A stretch of 7,822 bases of DNA from Deltaproteobacteria bacterium (GCA_029932035.1 JAOZQV010000174.1:1-7822); one strand, 5' to 3'; positions 1 to 6,925 are shown, counted from the first letter of the stretch. Made by a program: numbers and translations. Notes: generated by a model not told the origin, from the letters alone.

Positions 1-3000
1 TCAGGAGACGACCTGTCCCGATCCCCGGGAGCGAGTATGATATTGAGATCGACCAGTTGATCCCGGCCATAGGACAGAGACCCGACCTTTCGGCCTTAGA
101 AGATGTGGCTGATCTGGATTTCTCTAAATGGGGCACCACTGAAGTAGATCCCGTCACCTATGAGACCGGCCGCCAAGGGATATTTGCAGGGGGTGATCTC
201 CAGACCGGCCCCTGGGTGGCCATAGGCGCAATTGCAGCAGGTCAAGAGGCAGCCGAATCCATTATAAGGTATTTGGACGGCCGTGATATAGCTGAAGGAC
301 GAACACCAATTACCAATGAAAACCCGATCTACCGCCCGATTCCCGAAGGTGAAACCAAGAGATCGAGGGCCAGGATGCCGGAACTTCCCGCAACAGCAAG
401 GGAGGGCAACTTCAATGAAGTTGAATTAGGCTATGAAGAGGAGGCAGGCAAAGGTGAAGCAGATCGGTGTCTGAACTGCGGGTATTGCTGCGAATGCTAT
501 CAGTGTGTGGAGGCATGCGGCGCTGATGCTGTCACCTTGGAGACCCATGCCCAGCAACCGGAAACCATTGAACTGGAAGCAGGGTCTGTTATTCTCGCCC
601 CCGGTTTTGAGCCCTTTGACCCCTCAAAGTTCGAGACCTACAACTACACTAAACTCCCAAACGTCATTACTTCTATGGAATTTGAGAGGATACTCTCTGC
701 GTCAGGCCCGACCATGGGGCATCTTACAAGGATTTCCGACAACAAAGAGCCCAAAAAAATTGCATGGCTTCAATGTGTTGGATCCAGGGATATCAACCGG
801 TGTGATAACGGATTTTGCTCCTCTGCCTGCTGCATGTATGCCATAAAAGAAGCCGTAATAGCAAAGGAGCATGCAGAAAGCGATCTGGACTGTTCCATCT
901 TTTTTATGGACATGAGGACCCACGGAAAGGACTTTGAGCGCTATTATAACGATGCTAAGGAGAAACATGGCGTTCGCTTTATCCGTTCAAGAGTTCACAC
1001 CATAGATCCCATTGAGGGCAGTGATGATGTAATAATGAAATATGCAAACGAGGAGGGAGATGCCGTAGAAGAGGGCTTCGACATGGTGGTTCTCTCAGTG
1101 GGGCTTCAAACCTCAAAAGAGGTGGTCGCCCTTGCCAATAAATTAGACATCAATCTTACCGAGGGAGGCTTCTGTCAGACTCCCTCGTTCCATCCCGTGG
1201 CTACATCTAAGAAAGGAATCTACGTGTGCGGTGCCTTTGCCGGCCCAAAAGATATCCCGCAGTCTGTTATAGAAGCCGGCTCGGCCGCCGCAGAGGCGGG
1301 AGCACTCTTAAGTGGGGAGAGGAATACTCTGACCAAGATTAGAGACATTCCTAAAGAGCTGAACATCCTTGGCGAACCACCGCGTATCGGGGTATTCGTA
1401 TGTCACTGCGGTATCAACATCAGCGGTGTGGTAGACGTTACAGCCGTGAGGGACTATGCCGCCTCCCTCCCCTATGTGGAATATGTGGGTGACAACCTCT
1501 ACTCCTGCTCTCAGGACACCCAGGACAAGATAACCGACGTAATCAGCGAAAACAACCTCAACCGGATTGTGGTGGCTGCCTGTACGCCAAAGACCCATGA
1601 ACCGCTGTTCCAGGAGACCCTGATAAACGCGGGATTAAACAAGTACCTGTTCGAAATGACCAATATCCGGAACCAGGACTCCTGGGTCCACAAGGATAAT
1701 CCAGAGATGGCCACTGAAAAGGCAAGAGACCTTGTACGAATGGCAGTGGCCAAGGTCGCACTGATGGAACCGCTCGAAGAGGCTGAGGTAGCCGTTAACC
1801 AGAAGGCCCTTGTCATCGGAGGCGGGATATCTGGAATGGCGGCCGCGGACTCCCTCGCATCGCAGGGGTATGAGGTCTGTCTTGTGGAGCGATCCGCATC
1901 ATTGGGTGGTCAGGCATTAAGTCTTTTCAAAACCTGGAAGGGCGAAAACATCCAGAAGAACCTATCAGTACTGAGAAACACAGTTGAGTCAAACGCGAAC
2001 ATTGATGTGCGCCTAAATACGCAATTGAGCACCGTCGAGGGTTTTGTAGGCAACTTTAAAACTACCCTGAGTTCTAATGGCAAGGATGAGGTAGTTGAGC
2101 ACGGAATCGCGCTGATAGCGACTGGAGCCCATGAATTCAAACCGGATGAATACCTCTATGGCAAGGACCCCAGGGTATTGACCCATCTGGAGCTCGATCA
2201 GAAATTGATCAATAATGACCCCTCTTTGAAAGATGCCAGGACCGCTGTATTTGTCCAGTGTGTGGGGTCCCGCGAACCGGAACGTCCTTACTGCTCAAGG
2301 GTGTGCTGCACCCACTCCATAGAAAACGCCCTTCACCTGAAGGAACTCAACCCTGCAATGAATGTCTTCATACTCTATCGGGACATCCGGACCTACGGAG
2401 AAAGAGAATACCTGTACAGAGAGGCCCGCAGGGCAGGCATCATCTTCATCCGCTATTCACTGAAACAGAAACCCCGGCTCAAGATCGGCCAGGATCAACT
2501 TGAGATAGAAGTCGTAGATCACATCCTTGGGCGCCCAATTTTTTTAACCGCAGATCTTGTTTCTTTGGCTACCGGCATAGTCCCCTACGGGGATGAAAAG
2601 CTCTCCCAATTCTTCAAGGTGCCTATGAATGAAGATGGCTTCTTTGTGGAGGCACACGCTAAGTTAGGCCCATCCGAATTTGCCACGGACGGTGTATTCT
2701 TGTGCGGAATGGCCCACTATCCAAAACCCATCGATGAATCGGTTGCCCAGGCCCAGGCCGCTGCCTCCCGGGCCGTCACATTATTGGCCAGAATGAATAT
2801 CCAGGTCAGCGGTACAATAGCGCAGGCCAATCCTGTTTTCTGCAGCAGTTGCGGGGTTTGTATAGAAGTGTGCCCCTACGGTGCTCCGTCATTTATCGAG
2901 GAAGGTCCTTTTGCGGGGAAGGCAGAGGTGAATCCAATTCTGTGCAAGGGATGCGGACTCTGCGTCGCATCCTGTCGGTCCGGAGCCCTGAATCTTAAAG

Positions 3001-3044
3001 GATTCCGGGAGGACCAGATTATGGCAATGATTAATGAGATATAA
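1..3044 (+). CDS. hdrA: GltD/HdrA-HdrA fusion flavoprotein, 5'-truncated by the window edge
   Basis: The frame is open from base 3, so the N-terminus lies outside the window and 1013 residues are visible. TTG 57 is an internal codon, not a start. In order: the end of a GltD-like FAD/NAD(P)H oxidoreductase (IPAIGQRPD near 60; GIFAGGD then an alpha-helical AIGAIAAGQEAA near 175-250); a Cys-rich cluster motif CxxCxxCCxCxxCxxxC at 468-518; the second half of an HdrA flavin domain (QCVGSRD at 771-791, Cys-rich motif 801-833); then a second, almost complete HdrA with CHCG at 1401-1412, the GGGxSG dinucleotide motif near 1818-1835, CVGSRE near 2260, CSRVCC at 2292-2309, and two [4Fe-4S] motifs at 2841-2873 and 2943-2975. 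HdrA is the flavin-bifurcating subunit of heterodisulfide-reductase complexes; soluble cytoplasmic location is inferred. All visible cluster ligands are Cys. The neighbouring MvhD gene starts 25 bases downstream and is a known partner of HdrA. The exact electron acceptor cannot be read from the sequence. Confidence 0.9.
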   Translation, partial: RRRPVPIPGSEYDIEIDQLIPAIGQRPDLSALEDVADLDFSKWGTTEVDPVTYETGRQGIFAGGDLQTGPWVAIGAIAAGQEAAESIIRYLDGRDIAEGRTPITNENPIYRPIPEGETKRSRARMPELPATAREGNFNEVELGYEEEAGKGEADRCLNCGYCCECYQCVEACGADAVTLETHAQQPETIELEAGSVILAPGFEPFDPSKFETYNYTKLPNVITSMEFERILSASGPTMGHLTRISDNKEPKKIAWLQCVGSRDINRCDNGFCSSACCMYAIKEAVIAKEHAESDLDCSIFFMDMRTHGKDFERYYNDAKEKHGVRFIRSRVHTIDPIEGSDDVIMKYANEEGDAVEEGFDMVVLSVGLQTSKEVVALANKLDINLTEGGFCQTPSFHPVATSKKGIYVCGAFAGPKDIPQSVIEAGSAAAEAGALLSGERNTLTKIRDIPKELNILGEPPRIGVFVCHCGINISGVVDVTAVRDYAASLPYVEYVGDNLYSCSQDTQDKITDVISENNLNRIVVAACTPKTHEPLFQETLINAGLNKYLFEMTNIRNQDSWVHKDNPEMATEKARDLVRMAVAKVALMEPLEEAEVAVNQKALVIGGGISGMAAADSLASQGYEVCLVERSASLGGQALSLFKTWKGENIQKNLSVLRNTVESNANIDVRLNTQLSTVEGFVGNFKTTLSSNGKDEVVEHGIALIATGAHEFKPDEYLYGKDPRVLTHLELDQKLINNDPSLKDARTAVFVQCVGSREPERPYCSRVCCTHSIENALHLKELNPAMNVFILYRDIRTYGEREYLYREARRAGIIFIRYSLKQKPRLKIGQDQLEIEVVDHILGRPIFLTADLVSLATGIVPYGDEKLSQFFKVPMNEDGFFVEAHAKLGPSEFATDGVFLCGMAHYPKPIDESVAQAQAAASRAVTLLARMNIQVSGTIAQANPVFCSSCGVCIEVCPYGAPSFIEEGPFAGKAEVNPILCKGCGLCVASCRSGALNLKGFREDQIMAMINEI

Positions 3045-3069
3045 CCAATAACAAACCGGGAGATTAGTA

Positions 3070-3501
3070 ATGAATGACTGGGAATCAAGAATCACGACGT
3101 TTCTTTGCAACTGGTGCAGCTACGGCGCTGCCGACCTGGCAGGCGTAAGCCGTTTTCAATATCCGCCGAACTTCAGGATCATCCGGGTTCCCTGCTCTGC
3201 CCGGGTAAGCCCCAAGTTTGTGCTTGCCGCCTTCCGTCACGGGGCTGATGGTGTCTGGGTATCGGGGTGACACCCGGGTGACTGCCATTACCTGGAAGGT
3301 AATTATTATGCAAGAAGAAAATTTGCGCTTTTAAAGGGTCTCTTAGAACATATCGGCATCGAACCGGGAAGACTCCATTTTTCCTGGATATCTTCGGCAG
3401 AGGCAACCAAGTTTGTTGACGTAGCCAACACCGTGGCAAAAGAGGTAGAAGCCCTGGGCCCGGCCAACTATTTTATAAAAAAGAGAGCTGAGGTGGCATA
3501 A
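3070..3501 (+). CDS. mvhD: MvhD/FlxD-type [2Fe-2S] hydrogenase delta subunit, probable selenoprotein (TGA = Sec67)
   Basis: This 143-residue frame starts at ATG 3070 after GGGAG (3058-3062) and ends at TAA 3499-3501, sharing one base with the next ATG. It carries the MvhD signature: CNWCSYGAAD at residues 13-22, YPPNFRIIRVPCSAR with Cys42, ADGVWVSG, then UHPGDCHY at 67-74. An in-frame TGA (3268-3270) takes the place of the family's conserved Cys in GCHxGDCHY. The downstream 76 codons are typical MvhD (EGNYYARRK, then LEHIGIEPGRL, SAEATKFV), the total length is normal for the family, and a SECIS-like hairpin follows the TGA. The known role of MvhD is to pass electrons to HdrA through a [2Fe-2S] cluster, from a hydrogenase or, in Flx complexes, from NADH. 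Selenocysteine is established in the related archaeal VhuD; I believe, but cannot confirm here, that it is at the same position. Alternatives are a nonsense mutation or a base-call error turning TGC or TGT into TGA. Confidence 0.86.
3268..3313 (+). promoter_or_regulatory. Putative bacterial SECIS element (UGA plus hairpin)
   Basis: The UGA codon is 3268-3270. Bases 3287-3292 (ATTACC) pair perfectly with 3298-3303 (GGTAAT) around the 5-base loop TGGAA at 3293-3297. The loop G residues are 24 and 25 bases past the UGA, within the usual distance for a bacterial SECIS that binds SelB. A short lower helix (TGC 3283-3285 with GCA 3311-3313) across an uneven internal loop could extend it. The hairpin is inside the coding sequence, as bacterial SECIS elements are. 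Bacterial SECIS sequences are poorly conserved, so this supports but does not prove Sec insertion. Confidence 0.6.
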
Positions 3502-4451
3502 TGCTCAAGTACGCTGAAAAGATCAAGGAGACAGCACTAAAACTGTTCAATGAAAATAGGGTTGATACGTTTATCGGATATAAAAAGGGGTCCGTACCCA
3601 TGATGAATGAACCGGTCCTCGTCACTGATCCGGACAAAGTGGATCAACTTTACTGGGATAGCTTTTGTGGCTTGAACCTGTGTAATTATCTGACCAAACG
3701 GACCGACAAAATCGGCATTGTGGCCAACGGCTGTAATTCCAGAAATATCGTCACCCATATTATTGAGAACCAGATCAAGCGGGAACAGATCTATATCGTG
3801 GGGATTCCCTGTGAGGGTATGATAGATCACCGGGCAGTGATGCGTGCGGTCAAGTATAAAGAGATATTGAATGTTCAAGAGAACGGGGACAAGTTCTTAG
3901 TAAAGGGCGCCGATTTTGAGGAGACCTTTGAGAAAGAAAAGTTCCTGCAAGGCAATTGTGCCACCTGCACTCATCGCAATCCCGTAATTTATGATGAGAT
4001 ATTGGGCGATCCAGTGGAAGAGCAGACCGGAGTGGATCCTTTTAAGGATGTGAAAAAAATAGAAGAGATGGATCCAGCGAAAAAGCAGGCCTTTTTCACA
4101 CGGCTGATATCCCGCTGCATCCGCTGTTATGCCTGTAGAAACTCGTGCCCCTTATGTTACTGCCCCACATGTTTTGTGGATGAATCAACACCCCAGTGGG
4201 TAGGAAAGAGTAGTGATCCTACGGATACCATGACCTTTCACTTTCTGAGGGCTTATCATTGTGCTGGCCGGTGCACGGACTGTGGCGCCTGTGAACGGGT
4301 TTGTCCCATGGGTATCTCCATGCGTCAGTTTACCAAAAAGCTCAACAAGGACTGCCAAGACCTTTTCTCATGGGAAGCAGGCCTGACATTGGATCAACGA
4401 CCGCCGTTGGATGTTTACAAGCCCGATGACTATAACGATTTTATAAAATAA
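3501..4451 (+). CDS. FrhB/FdhB-like iron-sulfur protein with C-terminal ferredoxin domain (FlxC-like)
   Basis: A 316-residue iron-sulfur protein. ATG 3501 overlaps the mvhD stop by one base and has GAGGTG at 3490-3495, which implies translational coupling. The N-terminal half (about 1-150) resembles the F420-hydrogenase/formate-dehydrogenase beta-subunit fold, with IGIVANGCNSRN (71-82) and VGIPCEGM (100-107). A middle pair CATC (153-156) comes next. The C-terminal half has a dense cluster motif CIRCYACRNSCPLCYCPTC (206-224) and a classic CTDCGACERVCP (258-269), enough for at least two [4Fe-4S] clusters. Its likely role is relaying electrons between the flavoprotein at the operon end and MvhD/HdrA. 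The position between mvhD and a second Fe-S protein matches FlxC of the Flx-Hdr systems, but I cannot assign strict orthology. No signal peptide or membrane segment is visible, so it should be cytoplasmic. Flavin binding by the FrhB-like part is possible but not visible as a motif. Confidence 0.85.
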   Translation: MLKYAEKIKETALKLFNENRVDTFIGYKKGSVPMMNEPVLVTDPDKVDQLYWDSFCGLNLCNYLTKRTDKIGIVANGCNSRNIVTHIIENQIKREQIYIVGIPCEGMIDHRAVMRAVKYKEILNVQENGDKFLVKGADFEETFEKEKFLQGNCATCTHRNPVIYDEILGDPVEEQTGVDPFKDVKKIEEMDPAKKQAFFTRLISRCIRCYACRNSCPLCYCPTCFVDESTPQWVGKSSDPTDTMTFHFLRAYHCAGRCTDCGACERVCPMGISMRQFTKKLNKDCQDLFSWEAGLTLDQRPPLDVYKPDDYNDFIK

Positions 4452-4505
4452 GTTAGGACGCGGGTAAACGCAGATTATCAAGATCTTAATAATAAGGTAG
4501 CTACC

Positions 4506-5543
4506 ATGACAGACAAGATATTCTCCAAGGAAGAGTGGTTGGGGGGGCTCGAAGCCCTGAGAAAGACCTACGGGGTATTTGTTCCAGTCAAAGATGGGGA
4601 TTTTCACACCTTTATGCCCTTTGATAAGGGTAACATTCCAGACTTCGATTACCAGAACAGCAGGCTTTCTCCCAAATCAGTGGTCTATCCCCAATCGGAA
4701 CGATTATTCGAATACACCTTAGATAAAGCTGATTCTGAAGCAGATATCGTGAAAGAATCACCCAAGGATTATTCACCGAGAGCAGTTGTGGGGATACGGC
4801 CCTGTGACGTTCAGGCATTTCAGATCGTGAAGCGCAACTTCGACAATCCCGAGTATCGTGACCCATGGTGGGTACAGCATTTTGAATCGACCACCTTAGT
4901 GGGCTTAGGCTGCAATGAGCCATGCTCCACATGCTTCTGCACAGAGGTGGGAGGGGGGCCTTTCAATCAAGAAGGACTTGATGTCCTCATCTTTGATATG
5001 GGGGAGACTTATCTGCTTAGGGGGTTGACAGACAAGGGTGAGGCGCTTTTGGGTAAAATCACCGGGGGGAGTCCTGCTGATGATCAGGCATTGAAAAATG
5101 CTGAGGATCTTGCTGCATCCGCATCCAAGAAAATAACCTCATCCATCCCCACTGACAAGTTGAAGGAAAAGGTGACAAACGATCTGTTCAATGCCCCCTT
5201 TTGGGAAGAGATAGCCTTCGCCTGTCTCAATTGCGGCACATGCACCTTTCTCTGTCCCACCTGCTGGTGTTTTGATATACAGGATGAGGTCTTAGGGAAG
5301 GAAGGGGACAGAATCAGAAACTGGGACTCCTGCATGTTCCCGCTCTTTACCCTTCACGGCTCAGGTCATAACCCGAGAGACAACAAGTTCCAGCGTGTGC
5401 GCCAGCGCTTCATGCACAAGCTGAAGTACTATGTGGACAAGTATGATAATGGCGTCCAATGCTCCGGTTGCGGACGCTGTGTTAGATACTGCCCGGTCAA
5501 TATCGACATACGGGAAGTTTGTAATTTGATGAATAATTACTAA
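4506..5543 (+). CDS. 4Fe-4S dicluster electron-transfer protein, sulfhydrogenase-beta/AsrA-like (FlxB-like)
   Basis: A 345-residue protein starting at ATG 4506, with a modest AAGG (4494-4497) as ribosome site and 54 bases after the previous stop. The N-terminal 130 residues carry the family's IRPCDVQAF (97-105), then CNEPCSTCFC (136-145). Two ferredoxin-type motifs follow: CLNCGTCTFLCPTCWCF (240-256) and CSGCGRCVRYCPV (319-331). This layout is that of beta subunits of cytoplasmic NAD(P)-linked sulfhydrogenases and of anaerobic sulfite reductase subunit A, which bridge an FNR-like NAD(P)H subunit to the catalytic partner. The FNR-like gene is indeed next in the operon, so the pair probably forms an NAD(P)H-oxidising module feeding MvhD and HdrA. 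No hydrogenase or sulfite reductase gene is adjacent, which favours the Flx-type role over those alternatives. Cytoplasmic; no export signal seen. Confidence 0.86.
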   Translation: MTDKIFSKEEWLGGLEALRKTYGVFVPVKDGDFHTFMPFDKGNIPDFDYQNSRLSPKSVVYPQSERLFEYTLDKADSEADIVKESPKDYSPRAVVGIRPCDVQAFQIVKRNFDNPEYRDPWWVQHFESTTLVGLGCNEPCSTCFCTEVGGGPFNQEGLDVLIFDMGETYLLRGLTDKGEALLGKITGGSPADDQALKNAEDLAASASKKITSSIPTDKLKEKVTNDLFNAPFWEEIAFACLNCGTCTFLCPTCWCFDIQDEVLGKEGDRIRNWDSCMFPLFTLHGSGHNPRDNKFQRVRQRFMHKLKYYVDKYDNGVQCSGCGRCVRYCPVNIDIREVCNLMNNY

Positions 5544-5546
5544 AAA

Positions 5547-5625
5547 CGCATAGAGCATAGGGCAAAGCGCTTAGCGGTCAAACAACAGATACTCTATTAC
5601 TCTATGCGCTATGCGCCATGCGCAA
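5547..5625 (+). repeat. Intergenic palindromic repeat built from 7-base units
   Basis: The left arm (5548-5568) reads as three heptads: GCATAGA, GCATAGG, GCAAAGC. The right arm holds three heptads at 5604-5624: ATGCGCT, ATGCGCC, ATGCGCA. The arms are inverted relative to each other: 5547-5555 (CGCATAGAG) is the perfect reverse complement of 5600-5608 (CTCTATGCG). The repeat fills almost the whole 99-base gap between two operon genes and would form a hairpin in the transcript. It resembles REP-type or miniature elements, but its genome copy number cannot be judged from one window. Its right arm includes ATG 5604, a misleading upstream start for the next gene. Confidence 0.6.
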
Positions 5626-5628
5626 GAC

Positions 5629-5634
5629 AGGAGG
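5629..5634 (+). promoter_or_regulatory. Shine-Dalgarno AGGAGG that decides a TTG start
   Basis: AGGAGG at 5629-5634 sits 8 bases before TTG 5643, the optimal spacing. The in-frame ATG at 5604 has no such site and lies inside the repeat, so the TTG is the better start. Confidence 0.8.
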
Positions 5635-5642
5635 ATGTTCCA

Positions 5643-6485
5643 TTGGAAAATCCGTATTTACCCTATCCCGTTCGAATAGATAAGATTATCACCGAAACCG
5701 AGGACAGGAACCTAAAGACCTTCAGATTCGTCTTCCTGAATCCGGAGGATGAGGAAAAATTCGCCTATACGCCCGGGCAGTTTGCGGAACTCTCCATAGC
5801 CGGAAAGGGAGAAATCCCCATCGGCATCGCATCTTCGCCCACAGAGAAGGGATTCGTCACTTTCACCGTCAATAAAACGGGGCTTGTCACCACTTATCTT
5901 CATAATATGAATGAAGGGGACGTGATGGGGATTCGCGGGCCTCTCGGTAACTGGTATCCGTGGGATGAGATGGAAGGGAAGAACGTGATCATCGTAGGGG
6001 GTGGATTTGCCTTTACCACATTGAGATCCAGTATCATTTCTATGATAGATCCTGCCAACCGCTCTAAATTCAAGGATATCACAGTGGTGTACGGCGCCAG
6101 AACTCCGGGCATGCTCCTCTACAAGGATGAATTGGCCGAGTGGGAGCAGCGGGATGACATCAACATGCATATCACGGTGGACGGTACGGATGATCCCGAC
6201 TGGAAATACAACACCGGTTTTGTGCCCACCATAACGGAAGAAAAGATAACCAGTGCGGATAACGCAATCGCCATCGTGTGCGGCCCGCCCATCATGATCA
6301 AATTCACCCAGCCGGTACTGGAAAAACTCGGATTCCCGCCGGAAAGGATTATCCTCTCCCTCGAAATGCGAATGAAGTGCGGCATCGGCATCTGTGGCCG
6401 CTGCAATATCGGAGATCAGTACGTGTGTAAAGACGGCCCTGTCTTCTCATTAGCGCAGCTCAAGGAGATGCCGTCGGAATATTAG
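5643..6485 (+). CDS. FAD/NAD(P)-binding ferredoxin reductase-like subunit with C-terminal [2Fe-2S] (FlxA / sulfhydrogenase-gamma-like)
   Basis: A 280-residue protein from TTG 5643, chosen for the strong AGGAGG and because conserved sequence (YLPYPVRIDKI) begins right after it. FAD-binding beta-barrel: PGQF (44-47) and IGIASSP (60-66). NAD(P)-binding domain: IIVGGGFAFTTLRS (116-129) and CGPP (213-216). The C-terminal [2Fe-2S] motif CGIGICGRC plus C262 (ligands C246, C251, C254, C262) is typical of PyrK, sulfhydrogenase gamma and AsrB proteins. It should be the NAD(P)H entry or exit point of the complex, handing electrons to the 345-aa Fe-S protein encoded just upstream. It is the last gene of the operon, with a terminator 65 bases after the stop. 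PyrK is unlikely because no pyrimidine genes are near. NADH is the expected cofactor by analogy with FlxA, but specificity is not shown. Confidence 0.87.
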   Translation: MENPYLPYPVRIDKIITETEDRNLKTFRFVFLNPEDEEKFAYTPGQFAELSIAGKGEIPIGIASSPTEKGFVTFTVNKTGLVTTYLHNMNEGDVMGIRGPLGNWYPWDEMEGKNVIIVGGGFAFTTLRSSIISMIDPANRSKFKDITVVYGARTPGMLLYKDELAEWEQRDDINMHITVDGTDDPDWKYNTGFVPTITEEKITSADNAIAIVCGPPIMIKFTQPVLEKLGFPPERIILSLEMRMKCGIGICGRCNIGDQYVCKDGPVFSLAQLKEMPSEY

Positions 6486-6549
6486 AATTATTGAAAATGG
6501 CCCAGCCCGCCCCGCAGCCCTTGAACACCGAAAGGGCCCACGATTCCGC

Positions 6550-6590
6550 AAAACCCTGCTACCCTGAAGAGATGGAGAGCGGGGTTTTTT
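6550..6590 (+). terminator. Intrinsic terminator of the hdr/flx-like operon
   Basis: An 11-base arm at 6550-6560 (AAAACCCTGCT) pairs with 6578-6588 (AGCGGGGTTTT) with a single T-G wobble, and the T run extends to 6590. A smaller hairpin, GCCCTT 6517-6522 with AAGGGC 6532-6537, lies upstream. Placement 65 bases after the last operon stop fits transcription termination. Confidence 0.85.
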
Positions 6591-6613
6591 GTTCTTCCGG
6601 TACCCGGGGCAAT

Positions 6614-6635
6614 AGCACTTTTTTAGATAAGTGCT
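6614..6635. promoter_or_regulatory. Perfect 7-bp inverted repeat upstream of the lipoprotein gene
   Basis: AGCACTT (6614-6620) and AAGTGCT (6629-6635) are perfect inverse copies around the 8-base AT-rich spacer TTTTAGAT. It lies 54 bases before the small ORF and after the operon terminator, so it could be a dimeric-regulator operator or a 5'-leader hairpin. I cannot name a regulator or a convincing promoter. Confidence 0.4.
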
Positions 6636-6688
6636 GAAGTTCTCACACTTCCTTTAGGGCTCACTATGATCTGAGGAGGACCATAGAA

Positions 6689-6925
6689 ATGAAACATTTA
6701 AATCTATGTAGCTTTTTCATGGCGTTGTTGCTTATGATGGTCGGCATTTTCATGCTCGAAGGCTGCGATAGCGGTGAAAAAGTAGTAGATAAAGTCACTG
6801 GAAACCAAGACGTCAAGCAGTACCATAAACTGAAAAAAGACATTGGTAAGATAACAGACCAGCAGGCGAAAAGGCACAATGAAATTCTGGATGAAAGTAA
6901 CAAGGAGAGCGAAAAACAGCGATGA
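6689..6925 (+). CDS. Small putative lipoprotein, function unknown
   Basis: A 78-residue ORF from ATG 6689, with AGGAGG (6674-6679) 9 bases upstream. Residues 1-22 form a short N-terminus and hydrophobic helix (FFMALLLMMVGIF), followed by LEGC (23-26), a lipobox-like motif with Cys26 as the likely lipidated residue. Glu at the -2 position is atypical for a lipobox. Asp27 at +2 would, by the enterobacterial Lol rule, favour retention in the inner membrane. The mature part is about 53 residues, strongly charged (many Lys, Glu, Asp, Gln), and probably helical or coiled-coil, with no cysteine after 26. No domain is recognised. It stands alone between the operon terminator and a gene-poor stretch, so context gives no function. 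The good ribosome site and clear signal sequence are the reasons to accept it as real. Confidence 0.7.
   Translation: MKHLNLCSFFMALLLMMVGIFMLEGCDSGEKVVDKVTGNQDVKQYHKLKKDIGKITDQQAKRHNEILDESNKESEKQR

Noticed and set aside
57..59. TTG 57 as the start of the HdrA-like gene
   Set aside because: The frame is open to base 3 with typical GltD-like sequence (RRPVPIPGSEYDIEIDQ) upstream of it, so the gene begins outside the window.
1511..2140. Reverse-strand open frames inside the HdrA-like gene
   Set aside because: They lie within a well-conserved forward coding region, have no ribosome sites and show no domain motifs.
3268..3270. Reading the TGA as the true stop of a 66-aa protein, or mvhD as a frameshifted pseudogene
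   Set aside because: The frame does not shift at the TGA, family-typical sequence continues for 76 codons, the length is then normal, and the neighbouring genes are intact.
3271..3280. Self-complementary CACCCGGGTG right after the TGA as the SECIS hairpin
   Set aside because: It has no loop bases, so it cannot fold on itself; the ATTACC/GGTAAT hairpin further on is the workable structure.
5547..5625. CRISPR array or insertion-sequence end in the heptad repeat
   Set aside because: Units are only 7 bases with no spacers, and there is no transposase or target duplication nearby.
6665..6670. TATGAT as a -10 box for the lipoprotein gene
   Set aside because: With CTCACA as -35 the start would fall on the AGGAGG ribosome site, leaving the message without it.
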